A DNA stretch of 64,000 nt. It comes from Chromobacterium amazonense. Its GTDB lineage: Bacteria; Pseudomonadota; Gammaproteobacteria; Burkholderiales; Chromobacteriaceae. The stretch spans positions 124,001 to 188,000 of the forward strand of contig NZ_MKCR01000027.1 of NCBI RefSeq assembly GCF_001855565.1, in the 5' to 3' direction. Shown here piece after piece: positions 40,853 through 54,315 of the stretch (within the stretch, counting starts at the first letter, position 1; each line of letters begins with the position of its first letter). The notes under the pieces are model-generated. The model was not told the origin of the DNA. It ran no database searches and worked only from the letters and a program-made list of their open reading frames with translations. The position numbers and the translations under genes are program-made.

Positions 40853-42751
40853 ATGATTTATCCGACAAGCTACGACGTGATAGTGGTGGGCGGTGGTCAC
40901 GCCGGCACCGAGGCCGCGCTGGCCGCAGCGCGCATGGGCTGCAATACGCTCCTTCTGACGCACAACATCGAGACCCTGGGGCAGATGTCGTGCAATCCGT
41001 CGATCGGCGGCATCGGCAAGGGCCATCTGGTGAAAGAGGTGGACGCGCTGGGCGGCGCCATGGCGCTGGCCACCGACATCGGCGGCATCCAGTTCCGCAC
41101 GCTGAATGCGTCCAAAGGCCCGGCTGTGCGCGCCACGCGCGCCCAGGCCGACCGCATCCTGTACAAGGCCGCCATCCGCGAGATGCTGGAAAACCAGACC
41201 AATCTGACGCTGTTCCAGCAGCCGGTGGATGATCTGCTGATAGAGGGCGACCGCGTCGCCGGCGCCATCACCGCCATCGGCATCACCTTCCGCGCCAAGA
41301 CCGTGGTGCTGACCGCCGGCACCTTCCTGTCCGGCAAAATTCACGTCGGCATGGAAAACTACACCGGCGGCCGCGCCGGCGACCAGGCCGCCAGCACGCT
41401 GGGCGCGCGCCTGCGCGAACTGGACCTGCCGGTGGGCCGGCTCAAAACCGGCACGCCGCCGCGCATCGACGGCCGCAGCGTGGATTTCAGCGTGATGGAA
41501 GAGCAGCCGGGCGACACGCCTGAGCCGGTGTTCTCCTACCGCGGCAAGCGCGAGATGCATCCCAAGCAGCTGCCGTGCTGGATCACCCACACCAACGAGC
41601 GCACCCACGACATCATCCGCGGCGGCTTTGACCGCAGCCCGATGTTCACCGGGGTGATCGAAGGCGTGGGCCCGCGCTACTGCCCGTCCATCGAAGACAA
41701 GATCAACCGCTTCGCCGACAAGGACAGCCATCAGGTGTTCCTGGAGCCGGAAGGCCTGGCCACGCACGAGTTCTACCCCAACGGGATTTCCACCAGCCTG
41801 CCGTTCGACATCCAGCTGGCGGCGGTGCGCTCGATCCGCGGCATGGAAAACGCCCACATCCTGCGTCCCGGCTACGCGATCGAATACGACTACTTCGACC
41901 CGCGCGGCCTGAAGGCCTCGCTGGAAACCAAGGCCATCCAGGGCCTGTTCTTCGCCGGCCAGATCAACGGCACCACCGGCTATGAAGAAGCCGCCGCCCA
42001 GGGCCTGCTGGCCGGCCTGAACGCAGGCCTGTTCGCCCGCGAGCAGGACGCCTGGTGCCCGCGCCGCGACGAGGCCTACCTGGGCGTGCTGGTCGACGAC
42101 CTGATCACCAAGGGCGTGTCCGAGCCGTACCGCATGTTCACCAGCCGCGCCGAATTCCGCCTCCAATTGCGGGAAGACAACGCCGACCTGCGCCTGACCG
42201 AGATGGGCCGCAAGCTGGGCGTGGTGGACGACGCGCAGTGGGACGCCTTCTGCCGCAAGCGCGACGCGGTGGAGGCCGAGAAGGCGCGCCTGGCCGCCAC
42301 CTGGGTGCATCCGGCCAAGCTGCAGGACCCGGCCGCCTTGGAAAAGGTGCTGGGCAAGCAGATCGAACGCGAATACACGCTGCAGGACCTGCTGAAGCGC
42401 CCGAATGTGCCGTACCGCGGGCTGATGACGGTGCCGGAAGCGGCCGCCGGCGCGCCGGAACTGGCCGACGAGGTTGCCGAGCAGGTGGAAATTCAGGTCA
42501 AATACCAGGGATACATCAATCGCCAGAACGAAGAGCTGGCGCGCCGCGATAATCTGGAAGACATCCGTCTGCCGGGCGACATCGATTATGGCCTGGTCAA
42601 GGGCCTGTCCAAGGAAGTGCAGCAGAAGCTGAACCAGCAGCGTCCGGAGACGCTGGGCCAGGCTTCGCGCATCCAGGGCATCACCCCGGCCGCCATCGCC
42701 CTGCTGATGGTGCACCTGAAGCGTGGCTTCACCGACGCGAAGACCGCATGA
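40853..42751 (+). CDS. mnmG: tRNA uridine-34 carboxymethylaminomethyl enzyme MnmG
   Basis: A 632-residue FAD protein that with MnmE installs cmnm5U34 in tRNAs. Motifs: [10 protein letters not shown] dinucleotide fold (~14-23), [38 protein letters not shown]-like [12 protein letters not shown], and [13 protein letters not shown] chose the MIYPTSYD start, which matches the family; a TTG 18 bases upstream is possible. It overlaps rsmG by four bases. The order mnmG-rsmG-parA-parB-atp is common near the replication origin, so this part of the window may lie near oriC. Confidence 0.96.
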   Translation: MIYPTSYDVIVVGGGHAGTEAALAAARMGCNTLLLTHNIETLGQMSCNPSIGGIGKGHLVKEVDALGGAMALATDIGGIQFRTLNASKGPAVRATRAQADRILYKAAIREMLENQTNLTLFQQPVDDLLIEGDRVAGAITAIGITFRAKTVVLTAGTFLSGKIHVGMENYTGGRAGDQAASTLGARLRELDLPVGRLKTGTPPRIDGRSVDFSVMEEQPGDTPEPVFSYRGKREMHPKQLPCWITHTNERTHDIIRGGFDRSPMFTGVIEGVGPRYCPSIEDKINRFADKDSHQVFLEPEGLATHEFYPNGISTSLPFDIQLAAVRSIRGMENAHILRPGYAIEYDYFDPRGLKASLETKAIQGLFFAGQINGTTGYEEAAAQGLLAGLNAGLFAREQDAWCPRRDEAYLGVLVDDLITKGVSEPYRMFTSRAEFRLQLREDNADLRLTEMGRKLGVVDDAQWDAFCRKRDAVEAEKARLAATWVHPAKLQDPAALEKVLGKQIEREYTLQDLLKRPNVPYRGLMTVPEAAAGAPELADEVAEQVEIQVKYQGYINRQNEELARRDNLEDIRLPGDIDYGLVKGLSKEVQQKLNQQRPETLGQASRIQGITPAAIALLMVHLKRGFTDAKTA

Positions 42752-43377
42752 CACAACATATTGCCGAATTGAAACAAGGGCTGGCGCAACTGGCGCTGGA
42801 GCTGACCGAACCGCAGCTGGACCTGCTGGAGCGCTACCTGGCGCTCTTGGTCAAGTGGAACCAGACTTACAATCTCACCGCCATCCGCCAGGAAGAGCGC
42901 ATGGTCAGCTATCATCTGTTGGACAGCCTGAGCCTGGTGCCGCATCTGCAAGGCGGCAGCCGCATGCTGGACGTGGGCTCAGGCGGCGGCATGCCGGGCA
43001 TTCCCACCGCCATCGCGCGGCCGGACCTGCAGGTGGTGCTGCTGGATTCCAATCACAAGAAAACCACCTTCCTGCGCCAGGTGGTGCTGGAGCTGGGCCT
43101 GCCGAATGTGCAGGTGATGACCGACCGGGTGGAGGCGTACCAGCCGGAGCAGAAGTTCGATCGCATCACCAGCCGCGCGTTCTCGGAGTTGTCCGAGTTC
43201 GTCAAGCTGACCCGCCACCTGATGGCCGACGACGGCCAGTATGTGGCGATGAAGGGCGTGTATCCGTATGAGGAAATCGCCTTGCTGCCGCAAGGCGTGG
43301 CGGTTTCGGAGGTGCTGCCGGTAACGGTGCCGGGGCTGGACGCCGAACGCCATCTGGTGAGGATGGTGCTGCAATGA
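42748..43377 (+). CDS. rsmG: 16S rRNA (guanine-527-N7) methyltransferase RsmG
   Basis: A 209-residue SAM-dependent enzyme: [22 protein letters not shown] then the SAM loop [31 protein letters not shown] and the [10 protein letters not shown] motif. Loss of RsmG gives low-level streptomycin resistance in other bacteria. The start and stop overlap mnmG and parA by four bases each. Confidence 0.96.
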   Translation: MTQHIAELKQGLAQLALELTEPQLDLLERYLALLVKWNQTYNLTAIRQEERMVSYHLLDSLSLVPHLQGGSRMLDVGSGGGMPGIPTAIARPDLQVVLLDSNHKKTTFLRQVVLELGLPNVQVMTDRVEAYQPEQKFDRITSRAFSELSEFVKLTRHLMADDGQYVAMKGVYPYEEIALLPQGVAVSEVLPVTVPGLDAERHLVRMVLQ

Positions 43378-44165
43378 ATCCACGCGTGATCGCGGTGGCC
43401 AACCAGAAGGGCGGGGTGGGCAAGACCACCACCGTCGTCAATCTGGCGGCCGGTTTGGCCGAGCTGGGCCGGCGGGTGCTGATCGTCGATCTGGACCCGC
43501 AGGGCAACGCCACCATGGGCAGCGGCATCGCCAAGCAGTCGCTGGAGAAGTCCGGCTACGACGTGCTGCTGGGCGAGGCCACCATCGAAGAGGCGCGCCA
43601 GGACGCCAAGGCCGGCGGCTACCACGTGCTGCCGGCCAACCGCAATCTCGGCGGCGCCGAACTGGAGCTGGTCAACGAACTGGCGCGCGAAGCGCGGCTG
43701 AAGAACGCCTTGGCCGAGGTAGCCGGCCAGTACGACTACGTGCTGATCGACTGCCCGCCCTCGCTCAACCTTCTCACGCTGAACGGCCTGGTGGCGGCCG
43801 ACAGCGTGCTGATCCCCATGGTTTGCGAGTACTACGCGCTGGAAGGCTTGTCCGATCTGGTGGCCACCCTGCGCAAGGTTCGCACCGCGGTCAATCCCAG
43901 GATCGAGATCATGGGCCTCTTGCGCACCATGTTCGACGCCCGCAACAATTTGTCGCAGCAGGTATCGGAACAGCTGGCGCGCCACTTCGGCGACAAGGTG
44001 TTCCAGACCGTCATCCCGCGCAACGTGCGCCTGGCCGAGGCTCCCAGCCACGGCCTGCCGGGTTTGTCGTATGACCGCAATTCCCGCGGCGCGCAGGCCT
44101 ATCTGGCGCTGTCGCAGGAACTGGTTGAACGACTCGAACCCGCCACCGCAACTCCCACCGTCTGA
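43374..44165 (+). CDS. parA: Chromosome-partitioning ATPase ParA (Soj)
   Basis: A 263-residue Walker-type ATPase: deviant Walker A KGGVGKTT (residues 11-18), [16 protein letters not shown] and [16 protein letters not shown]. With ParB it segregates origins. The lack of an N-terminal DNA-binding domain marks it as chromosomal type. It overlaps rsmG by four bases and precedes parB by four bases. Confidence 0.96.
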   Translation: MNPRVIAVANQKGGVGKTTTVVNLAAGLAELGRRVLIVDLDPQGNATMGSGIAKQSLEKSGYDVLLGEATIEEARQDAKAGGYHVLPANRNLGGAELELVNELAREARLKNALAEVAGQYDYVLIDCPPSLNLLTLNGLVAADSVLIPMVCEYYALEGLSDLVATLRKVRTAVNPRIEIMGLLRTMFDARNNLSQQVSEQLARHFGDKVFQTVIPRNVRLAEAPSHGLPGLSYDRNSRGAQAYLALSQELVERLEPATATPTV

Positions 44166-44169
44166 CACT

Positions 44170-45027
44170 ATGGCCAAACTCAAAGGATTGGGGCGCGGAC
44201 TCGACGCGCTCCTGTCCACCGTTGACGCGGTGGACGACAGACTTTCCACGCTTCCGATAGACAGCATCCGCCCCGGCAAGTACCAGCCCCGCAGTTTCAT
44301 GGATGAAGCGGCGCTGGACGAGCTGGCGGCCTCCATTCGCGTGCAGGGCATCATCCAGCCGCTGATCGTGCGCGAGCTGGGCCTGGGCGACTACGAACTG
44401 ATCGCCGGCGAGCGCCGCTGGCGCGCCTCGCGCAAGGCCGGCCTGGCCGAAGTGCCGGTGGTGATCAAGAGCGTGCCGGACGAGGCCGCGCTGGCGATGG
44501 CGCTGATAGAGAACATCCAGCGCCAGGAACTGGACCCGATCGAAGAGGCGCAGGGCATCAAGCGGCTGATCGACGAGTTCGGCCTGACTCACGAAGCGGC
44601 GGCCGACGCCGTCGGCCGCTCGCGCAGCGCGGTGTCGAATCTGCTGCGCCTGTTGGTGCTGCCGCAGCCGCTGCAGCAGATGATGCACGAGGGCAAGCTG
44701 GAGATGGGCCACGCCCGCGCGCTGTTGTCCCTGCCCACGGTTTCCCAGCTGGAACTGGCGAACGAGGTGGTGCGCAAGGGCATGTCGGTGCGCGAGGTGG
44801 AGCGCCGGGTGCAGCAGCGTGTTGCGCAAAAAGAGACAGTTTCTCCGCAGCAAAAGCACGCCGATCCAGATATTTCCAGGCTGGAGGAACAGGTTTCGGA
44901 CGCCATCGGCGCCCGGGTCTGCATTCGTCATGCCAACGGCGGCAACGGCAAGCTGATCATAGAATATGCCAGTCTGGATGAACTTGATTCGCTATTGGCC
45001 AAGCTGCAAAAAAATCCTCAAAAATGA
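44170..45027 (+). CDS. parB: Chromosome-partitioning protein ParB (Spo0J)
   Basis: A 285-residue CTPase clamp. The N-terminal box (GLGRGLDALL) recruits ParA. Then comes the CTP/ParB domain (SIRPGKYQPRSFMDEAALDELAASIRVQGIIQPLIVRE, GERRWRASRKAGL, ENIQRQELDPIEEA), a helix-turn-helix (HEAAADAVGRSRSAVSNLLRLL) and a dimer domain. I saw no parS-type 16-bp palindrome in this window, so its sites lie elsewhere. Confidence 0.96.
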   Translation: MAKLKGLGRGLDALLSTVDAVDDRLSTLPIDSIRPGKYQPRSFMDEAALDELAASIRVQGIIQPLIVRELGLGDYELIAGERRWRASRKAGLAEVPVVIKSVPDEAALAMALIENIQRQELDPIEEAQGIKRLIDEFGLTHEAAADAVGRSRSAVSNLLRLLVLPQPLQQMMHEGKLEMGHARALLSLPTVSQLELANEVVRKGMSVREVERRVQQRVAQKETVSPQQKHADPDISRLEEQVSDAIGARVCIRHANGGNGKLIIEYASLDELDSLLAKLQKNPQK

Positions 45028-45062
45028 GCTTGTTGCAGCGCAAAAAACACTATTGCGCAAAG

Positions 45063-45092
45063 TTGACGCAACGCAAATGCGAAGCCTATAAT
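45063..45092 (+). promoter_or_regulatory. Promoter of the ATP synthase operon
   Basis: TTGACG, 18-base spacer, TATAAT (perfect -10), 27 bases before the atpI start. Confidence 0.75.
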
Positions 45093-45118
45093 CCAGCGGT
45101 TTTTTTGCACTGGCGATC

Positions 45119-46304
<1,186 letters not shown>

Positions 46305-46315
46305 TTTACCTGTAG

Positions 46316-46657
<342 letters not shown>

Positions 46658-46715
46658 TCCGTTTTCTACGGATCGGTAAACGGTTGTTGTAGTCATACTC
46701 TGGAGGAAAACAAGC

Positions 46716-47186
46716 GTGGAATTCAACGTAACACTACTGGGCCAGGCGATCACGTTCGCCATCCTGGTATGGTTCACCATGAAGTTTGTTTGGCCTCCGC
46801 TTACCAACATGATGGATGAGCGGGCCAAGCGTATCGCTGATGGCTTGGCCGCTGCGGAACGTGGCAAGCAGGATCTGGAAGCGGCTGAAAAGCGCGTAGC
46901 GGACGAAATCCGCAAGGCGAAGCAGCAGGCGACCGAGATCGTGGTTGCCGCCGAAAAGCGTGCCAGCCAGATCGTGGACGAAGCCAAAGACGCGGCACGC
47001 ACTGAAAGTGCGCGCATCGTGGCTGACGCCAAGGCTGAAATCGACCAGGAAGTGCTGCGCGTGAAGGAAACTCTGCGCACTCAAGTAGCCGACCTGGCCG
47101 TTGCCGGCGCCGAGAAGATCCTGCGCAAGGAGATCGACGCCGCTAAGCACGCCGACCTGCTTGCCTCCATCAAAGCGGAGTTTTAA
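46716..47186 (+). CDS. atpF: ATP synthase Fo subunit b
   Basis: A 156-residue peripheral stalk subunit with one N-terminal membrane helix (about 4-24), then a long right-handed coiled coil rich in Ala, Glu, Lys and Arg. It starts with GTG preceded by GGAGG. Adjacent to atpE and atpH. Confidence 0.97.
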   Translation: MEFNVTLLGQAITFAILVWFTMKFVWPPLTNMMDERAKRIADGLAAAERGKQDLEAAEKRVADEIRKAKQQATEIVVAAEKRASQIVDEAKDAARTESARIVADAKAEIDQEVLRVKETLRTQVADLAVAGAEKILRKEIDAAKHADLLASIKAEF

Positions 47187-47193
47187 TTAACTC

Positions 47194-47730
47194 ATGGCAG
47201 AACTCATTACCGTCGCAAGGCCCTACGCCGAAGCGGTATACAGCCTCGCCACGGAACAGGGCACCCTCGGCCAATGGTCGGAAGCGCTGTCGTGGCTGGC
47301 TGCCATGGTGAATAACCCGGATCTGGTGCAAGTCATTACCAATCCGAAACATACCGCACAAGAGGTTGAGGCGCTGATGCTGGATGTGCTCGGCGGCCGT
47401 GGCAACGAAGAAGTAAAACGCTTCATCGCCGCGCTGATCGAGAACGCCCGTTTGACGCTGCTGCCGGAAATCGCCGCGCAGTTTGAACTGCTGAAGGCGC
47501 AATCGGAAGACATCGTGGACGCCCTGGTGGAGTCCGCTTTTGTCATGTCCGATGACCAGAAAGCCGAACTGACCACCACGCTTTCCAAGAAGTACGGCAA
47601 GACCGTGCGTCTTGATGTGCGTGAGAACGCCGATCTGATTGGCGGCGTTCGCGTGTCGGTGGGCGACGATGTCATCGACGCTTCCGTGCGCGGCAAACTG
47701 CAAGCCATGGCAGCAAGCCTCAAGAATTAG
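47194..47730 (+). CDS. atpH: ATP synthase F1 subunit delta
   Basis: A 178-residue connector of F1 to the b stalk: N-terminal [11 protein letters not shown] and C-terminal conserved [30 protein letters not shown]. Length and gene order are standard. Confidence 0.97.
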   Translation: MAELITVARPYAEAVYSLATEQGTLGQWSEALSWLAAMVNNPDLVQVITNPKHTAQEVEALMLDVLGGRGNEEVKRFIAALIENARLTLLPEIAAQFELLKAQSEDIVDALVESAFVMSDDQKAELTTTLSKKYGKTVRLDVRENADLIGGVRVSVGDDVIDASVRGKLQAMAASLKN

Positions 47731-47738
47731 GAGAGATC

Positions 47739-49283
47739 ATGCAGTTGAACCCCTCTGAAATCAGCGATCTGATCAAGGCCAAGATCCAGAATCTGGCTGA
47801 AGGCGCTGAAGTTCGCACCAAGGGCACGGTTATCTCCGTGACCGACGGTATCGTCCGCATCCACGGCCTGGCCGATGTGATGCAGGGCGAAATGCTCGAA
47901 TTCCCGGGCAACACCTTTGGCCTCGCCATGAACCTGGAGCGCGACTCGGTCGGCGCCGTGGTGCTGGGCGAGTACGAGCACATCTCCGAAGGCGACGAAG
48001 TCAAGTGCACCGGTCGCATTCTGGAAGTGCCGGTTGGCCCGGAGCTGGTTGGCCGCGTGGTGAACGCGCTGGGTCAGCCGATCGACGGCAAGGGCCCGAT
48101 CAACGCCAAGCTGTCCTCCCCGATCGAAAAGATCGCCCCGGGCGTAATCGCCCGTAAGTCGGTATCGCAACCGATGCAAACCGGCCTGAAGTCCATCGAC
48201 TCCATGGTTCCGGTTGGCCGCGGCCAGCGTGAGCTGATCATTGGCGACCGTCAGACCGGCAAGACCGCCGTGGCGCTGGACGCCATCATCAACCAGAAGG
48301 GCAATGGCGTCATCTGCATCTACGTAGCCGTAGGTCAGAAGGCTTCCTCCATCGCCAACGTGGTGCGCAAGCTGGAAGAGCACGGCGCGATGGGTCACAC
48401 CATCATCGTGGCCGCCACCGCTTCCGAAGCCGCCGCGCTGCAATTCATCGCCCCGTACGCTGGTTGCACCATGGGCGAATACTTCCGCGACATCGGCGAA
48501 GATGCCCTGATCGTATACGACGACCTGTCCAAGCAAGCCGTCGCTTACCGTCAGATCTCGCTGCTGCTGCGCCGTCCGCCGGGCCGCGAAGCTTACCCGG
48601 GCGACGTATTCTATCTGCACTCCCGTCTGTTGGAGCGCGCCGCGCGCATCAACGAAGAGGAAGTGGAAAAGCTGACTGGCGGCGCCGTAAAGGGCAAGAC
48701 CGGTTCGCTGACCGCTCTGCCTATCATCGAAACCCAGGCCGGCGACGTTTCCGCGTTCGTGCCGACCAACGTGATTTCGATTACCGACGGCCAGATCTTC
48801 CTGGAAACCGACTTGTTCAACGCAGGTATCCGTCCGGCCATCAACGCCGGTATCTCGGTATCGCGCGTGGGCGGCGCCGCTCAGACCAAGGTCATCAAGA
48901 AGCTCGGCGGCGGTATCCGTCTGGCCCTGGCTCAGTATCGCGAGCTGGCTGCGTTCGCGCAGTTCGCTTCCGACCTGGACGAAGCCACCCGCAAGCAGCT
49001 GTCCCACGGTGAAGTCGTGACCGAACTGATGAAGCAGAAGCAGTTCGCCACCCTGTCCACCGCGGAAATGGCGCTGACCCTGTGGGCCGTGAACAAGGGC
49101 AGCTACGAAGACGTTCCGGTGAAGAAGGCTCTGGCTTTCGAAGCCGAATTCCTGGCCTACGTGCGTGCCAACCACGCCGAAGTGCTGCAGGCTGTGAACG
49201 CCTCCGGTGATCTGTCTGCCGACAACGAGAAGGTACTGGCCAAGGCGATGGAATCGTTCAAGGCTGGCTACAGCTTCAACTGA
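47739..49283 (+). CDS. atpA: ATP synthase F1 subunit alpha
   Basis: A 514-residue regulatory nucleotide-binding subunit. Walker A is GDRQTGKT (about 169-176) and the [18 protein letters not shown] segment is diagnostic. It has full family length, with GGAG close before the ATG. Confidence 0.98.
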   Translation: MQLNPSEISDLIKAKIQNLAEGAEVRTKGTVISVTDGIVRIHGLADVMQGEMLEFPGNTFGLAMNLERDSVGAVVLGEYEHISEGDEVKCTGRILEVPVGPELVGRVVNALGQPIDGKGPINAKLSSPIEKIAPGVIARKSVSQPMQTGLKSIDSMVPVGRGQRELIIGDRQTGKTAVALDAIINQKGNGVICIYVAVGQKASSIANVVRKLEEHGAMGHTIIVAATASEAAALQFIAPYAGCTMGEYFRDIGEDALIVYDDLSKQAVAYRQISLLLRRPPGREAYPGDVFYLHSRLLERAARINEEEVEKLTGGAVKGKTGSLTALPIIETQAGDVSAFVPTNVISITDGQIFLETDLFNAGIRPAINAGISVSRVGGAAQTKVIKKLGGGIRLALAQYRELAAFAQFASDLDEATRKQLSHGEVVTELMKQKQFATLSTAEMALTLWAVNKGSYEDVPVKKALAFEAEFLAYVRANHAEVLQAVNASGDLSADNEKVLAKAMESFKAGYSFN

Positions 49284-49322
49284 GCCTTCGACTCACGTCG
49301 TAGCTAGAGAAAGGTTCAGGAT

Positions 49323-50189
49323 ATGGCAGTCGGTAAAGAGATTCTCACCAAGATCCGCAGCGTGCAAAACACGCAAAAGATCACCCGCGCTATGCAGATG
49401 GTGTCGACCTCGAAGATGCGCAAGACGCAAGAGCGTATGCGCGCTGCCCGTCCTTACGCCGAGAAGGTGCGCACGGTTATGGCGCACCTCGCTCAGGCGA
49501 ACGCGGAACTTGGTCACCCGCTGCTTGCCCGTCGCGAGACGATCAAGCGCGCCGGCATCATCCTGGTTTCCTCCGACAAGGGCCTGTGCGGCGGCCTGAA
49601 CGTGAACACGTTCAAGCGCTTCTTCGGCAAGGTCAAGGAACTGCAGGATCAGGGCGTCGAAGTCGACGTCTGCTGCCTGGGCCAAAAAGGCCTGGCGGCA
49701 GCCCAGCGCGCCCGTCTCAAGGTGGTGGCCAGCGCGGTCCATCTCGGCGACGTGCCGAAGATGGAAAAACTGATTGGCCCGCTTACAGTTCTGTTCAAGC
49801 AGTACGCTGAAGGCGAACTGGACGCGGTCTACATCGTTTACTCCAGCTTCGTGAATACCATGAAGCAGGAGCCGGCACTTGAACAGCTGCTTCCGCTGAC
49901 GCCGCACCATATGGTGGTTGAGCATTCGCACTCGTGGGATTACCTGTACGAGCCGGATGCGCCGACGCTGATGGAGTTCCTGGTGCGTCGTTACCTGGAG
50001 TCGGTGGTGTATCAGGCTCTGGCCGAGAACATGGCTTCCGAGCAGGCCGCGCGGATGGTGGCGATGAAAGCCGCCACCGACAACGCGGGCAACACCATCA
50101 AGCAGCTGCGCCTGGTATACAACAAGGCGCGTCAGGCGGCGATTACGACCGAGCTGTCGGAAATCGTGGCAGGTGCCGCGGCGGTGTAA
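49323..50189 (+). CDS. atpG: ATP synthase F1 subunit gamma
   Basis: A 288-residue central stalk: N-terminal [25 protein letters not shown] and C-terminal [38 protein letters not shown] are the rotor helices. The [11 protein letters not shown] core is conserved. Confidence 0.98.
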   Translation: MAVGKEILTKIRSVQNTQKITRAMQMVSTSKMRKTQERMRAARPYAEKVRTVMAHLAQANAELGHPLLARRETIKRAGIILVSSDKGLCGGLNVNTFKRFFGKVKELQDQGVEVDVCCLGQKGLAAAQRARLKVVASAVHLGDVPKMEKLIGPLTVLFKQYAEGELDAVYIVYSSFVNTMKQEPALEQLLPLTPHHMVVEHSHSWDYLYEPDAPTLMEFLVRRYLESVVYQALAENMASEQAARMVAMKAATDNAGNTIKQLRLVYNKARQAAITTELSEIVAGAAAV

Positions 50190-50221
50190 CCGTCAACGGA
50201 ACTGTAAAAGTTTATTTTTAG

Positions 50222-51628
<1,407 letters not shown>

Positions 51629-51639
51629 GGAGAGGGCGG

Positions 51640-52062
51640 ATGTCCAAGATGCGTGTGGAAGTGGTTAGCACCGAGCAACTCATCTTCTCCGGCGAGGCAG
51701 AATTTGTCGTCGCGCCGGCAACGGAAGGTGAGATCGGCGTCTACCCGCAACACGTGCCGCTCCTGACCCGTATCAAGCCCGGCGTACTTCGTTTGAAGGT
51801 GCCGGGCAGCAAGGAAGAAGTACTGGTGGCGGTGTCCGGCGGCATGATGGAAGTGCAGCCGACCCTGATCACCGTGCTTGCCGATACGGCGATTCGCGGC
51901 GAGGATCTCGATGAGGCCCGCGCCAATGAGGCGAAACGCGCTGCCGAGGATGCCCTCAAGCACGCGACCGACGACATGAGCACGGCCAAGGCCCACGCCG
52001 CCCTGGCGGTGGCGATTGCCGAGCTCAAGACGCTGGATTACCTCAAGAAGCGCGCTCACTGA
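51640..52062 (+). CDS. atpC: ATP synthase F1 subunit epsilon
   Basis: A 140-residue subunit: N-terminal beta-sandwich (VEVVSTEQLIFSGEAEFVVAPATEGEIGVYPQHVPLLTRIKPG) and a C-terminal helical hairpin that can inhibit ATP hydrolysis. Last gene of the operon, followed by a terminator. Confidence 0.97.
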   Translation: MSKMRVEVVSTEQLIFSGEAEFVVAPATEGEIGVYPQHVPLLTRIKPGVLRLKVPGSKEEVLVAVSGGMMEVQPTLITVLADTAIRGEDLDEARANEAKRAAEDALKHATDDMSTAKAHAALAVAIAELKTLDYLKKRAH

Positions 52063-52091
52063 TTGCGCGATATGTAATCGTGTATAGTGCT

Positions 52092-52119
52092 AGGCTGCCA
52101 CGCAAGTGGCAGCCTTTTT
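52092..52119 (+). terminator. Terminator of the atp operon
   Basis: AGGCTGCCA/TGGCAGCCT is a 9-bp stem with a 6-nt loop followed by TTTTT. Confidence 0.93.
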
Positions 52120-52150
52120 CATTTTTGCCGATCTGTAAAACGGTTTTTTA

Positions 52151-52280
52151 GCCACGAAACCCACAAAAAAACACGAAATGGCAGTGCTTCGGCGCATTGC
52201 CGTTTATGCTGGCAAGCGCGGCTCGGGCGAATCGGCTGCGGCAAGCGTTGGTTTTCGTGTTTTTTTGTGGATTTCGTGGC
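52151..52280. repeat. MITE-like element with 28-bp inverted arms
   Basis: The left arm (52151-52178, starting GCCACGAAACCCAC) and the right arm (52252-52280) are inverted copies with one mismatch in 28. The ~73-bp centre has no gene. The CCACGAAA...CACGAAA wording is that of a widespread repeat class. It sits between the atp terminator and glmU and could fold into a long hairpin in the glmU leader. Confidence 0.65.
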
Positions 52281-52305
52281 CTGATATGGTTTTAGGATTT
52301 TTGAT

Positions 52306-53670
52306 ATGGATAGTTTGAGTATCGTCATCCTTGCCGCGGGCAAGGGCAAGCGCATGTATTCCTCCATGCCCAAGGTGCTGCACCCGATAGGCGGCGAACC
52401 GATGCTGGCGCGCGTGATCCGCACCGCGCGCGGCTTGAATCCCTCCCGCCTGGTGGTGGTGTACGGCCACGGCGGCGACCAAGTGCGCGCCCGCATTGGC
52501 GATGCCGATCTGATCTGGGCTGAGCAGGCCGAGCAGCTGGGCACCGGCCATGCGCTGAAAATGGCGCTGCCGCATTTGCCGGCGGACGGCAAAACCCTGG
52601 TGCTGTATGGCGATGTGCCCTTGACCAAGGCATCGACGCTGCAAAAGCTGGTGGACGCCGCAGGCCAAGGCATGGCGGTGCTGACCGACGTGCTGGCCGA
52701 TGCCACCGGCTATGGGCGCATGCTGCGCGGCGCCGACGGCAAGCTGAAGGCCATCGTCGAACACAAGGATTGCACGCCGGAACAGCTGGCCATCCGCGAG
52801 ATCAATACCGGCATGATGGTGCTGCCGAACGCGCAACTGGCAGGCTGGCTGAATGCGCTGAAAAACGGCAATGCCCAGGGCGAATACTATCTGACCGATG
52901 TGCTGGAGCTGGCGGTGCAGGACGGCGTGGCGGTGGAAAGCGCCAGCGTGGACGCCAGCTGGGAGGCGTCCGGCGTCAACAACAAGCTGCAACTGGCCGA
53001 ACTGGAGCGCATTCTGCAGGCCAACCAGGCGCGCGCGCTGCTGGAAGCCGGCGTGACGCTGGCCGATCCGGCGCGCATCGATATCCGCGGCGAACTCAAG
53101 CATGGCATGGACGTCAGCATCGACGTCGGCTGCGTATTCGAAGGCGCGGTGGAGCTGGGCGACAACGTTGAAATCGGCGCCCACTGCGTGCTGAAGAATG
53201 CGCGCATCGCCGCAGGCGCCAAGATCGCGCCGTTCTCGCACCTGGAAGACGCGGTAGTCGGCGAGGCGTGCAAGATCGGGCCGTATGCCCGCCTGCGTCC
53301 GGGGGCCGATCTGGCCGCTCATGTTCACATCGGCAACTTTGTCGAAGTGAAGAAGAGCAAGATCGGCGAGGCGTCCAAGGTCAATCACCTGACTTATATC
53401 GGCGATGCCGAGATCGGCCGCAAGGTCAATGTCGGCGCCGGCTCCGTCACCTGCAACTACGACGGCGTCAACAAGTTCAAGACCATCATCGGCGATAACG
53501 TCTTCGTCGGCTCCGGCACGCTGATGGTGGCGCCGGTGGTGCTGGAGAAGGACTCGACCATAGGCGCCGGTTCCGTGATCAGCAAGAATACGCCGGCCGG
53601 CGAGCTGACCGTGGCGCGCGCGCGCCAGGTGACCATTCCTGGCTGGAAGCGGCCGGAGAAAAAGTCGTAA
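52306..53670 (+). CDS. glmU: Bifunctional GlmU (GlcN-1-P acetyltransferase / UDP-GlcNAc pyrophosphorylase)
   Basis: A 454-residue enzyme that makes UDP-GlcNAc. The N-terminal uridyltransferase has LAAGKGKRM (9-17) and the C-terminal half is a left-handed beta helix with hexapeptide repeats ([30 protein letters not shown]). The tail [13 protein letters not shown] is typical. It works with GlmS, encoded two genes downstream, to supply peptidoglycan and LPS. Confidence 0.97.
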   Translation: MDSLSIVILAAGKGKRMYSSMPKVLHPIGGEPMLARVIRTARGLNPSRLVVVYGHGGDQVRARIGDADLIWAEQAEQLGTGHALKMALPHLPADGKTLVLYGDVPLTKASTLQKLVDAAGQGMAVLTDVLADATGYGRMLRGADGKLKAIVEHKDCTPEQLAIREINTGMMVLPNAQLAGWLNALKNGNAQGEYYLTDVLELAVQDGVAVESASVDASWEASGVNNKLQLAELERILQANQARALLEAGVTLADPARIDIRGELKHGMDVSIDVGCVFEGAVELGDNVEIGAHCVLKNARIAAGAKIAPFSHLEDAVVGEACKIGPYARLRPGADLAAHVHIGNFVEVKKSKIGEASKVNHLTYIGDAEIGRKVNVGAGSVTCNYDGVNKFKTIIGDNVFVGSGTLMVAPVVLEKDSTIGAGSVISKNTPAGELTVARARQVTIPGWKRPEKKS

Positions 53671-53692
53671 TCAATCTGCGCGTCGGATGCTT

Positions 53693-53734
53693 AACAGCGC
53701 CCTGTTTCTCCCACTGAGAGCAGGGCGCTGTTTA
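53693..53734. terminator. Terminator between glmU and the DUF6404 gene
   Basis: AACAGCGCCCTG/CAGGGCGCTGTT has a 16-nt loop and a following T-run; it can serve both converging genes. Confidence 0.85.
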
Positions 53735-53752
53735 TTGGCGTCTGCCATTCTG

Positions 53753-54136
53753 TCACTTTGATTCGTCCTGCCCGCAAAGCGAATCCCACGTTGGCAAATG
53801 ATGCTTGCGTCTTCCGTAGGCGTAGTAAGCCGCCATGCTGAGTCCGAACAGGCATCCCATCAGCAATGCGAGCGCAAGCAATGCCAGGATGCCTGGCACG
53901 GGTAAGGCGAGCATGTGGTTAAACAAGAAAACCAATGCTGTCCAAGCAGGGCCAAAAAAGGCTCCCAATACCAGTGCGGCTTGCCAGAAGGGCAGTAAAT
54001 GCGGCGGCGGGACGTTGCTGCCCAGTCGCCATAACAGCCGGAACAAAGGAGGCGCGTAGTTGCTTGGGCTTATCCCGGTTTGCGCCAGTATGCGCAGAGC
54101 CTGCTCTCTTTTGATCGGTGCCGGGCGGGTGGGCAT
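53753..54136 (-). CDS. DUF6404-like membrane protein
   Basis: A 127-residue protein. An N-terminal amphipathic part (ILAQTGISPSNYAPPLFRLLWRLGSNVPPPHLLPFWQA) resembles DUF6404, followed by two hydrophobic helices (about 40-62 and 70-95) and a basic tail. The function is unknown. The start is the ATG 15 bases inside a longer frame with a TTG start. Confidence 0.7.
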   Translation of the reverse strand: MPTRPAPIKREQALRILAQTGISPSNYAPPLFRLLWRLGSNVPPPHLLPFWQAALVLGAFFGPAWTALVFLFNHMLALPVPGILALLALALLMGCLFGLSMAAYYAYGRRKHHLPTWDSLCGQDESK

Positions 54137-54280
54137 GGCTTTGATTCCCAATATGGGCAGTTAATTTATGGGCATTCTGATTTTTTCATGACGATGGGTT
54201 TTCGGCAAGCCGCCTGTCAACAAGCTGAGCCGCGCCGTGTAAAGAAATGTCTGCCTTGTCTTTCATTGCGCAGCGCATTA

Positions 54281-54315
54281 TCATCACAAAACTTTCGAAT
54301 CGAAACTTGTGATGA
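54281..54315. promoter_or_regulatory. Operator-like palindrome at the deoR start
   Basis: TCATCACAA (54281-54289) and TTGTGATGA (54307-54315) are perfect inverted arms around TTTCGAATCGAAA (54293-54305), itself a palindrome. The right arm overlaps the regulator's start codon. Nested TTTCG half-sites are typical of DeoR-family operators, so this is probably where the regulator represses its own operon with glmS. Confidence 0.6.

Noticed and set aside
43374-45027. parS sites near parAB
   Set aside because: No TGTTTCACGTGAAACA-like 16-mer was seen in or near parAB.
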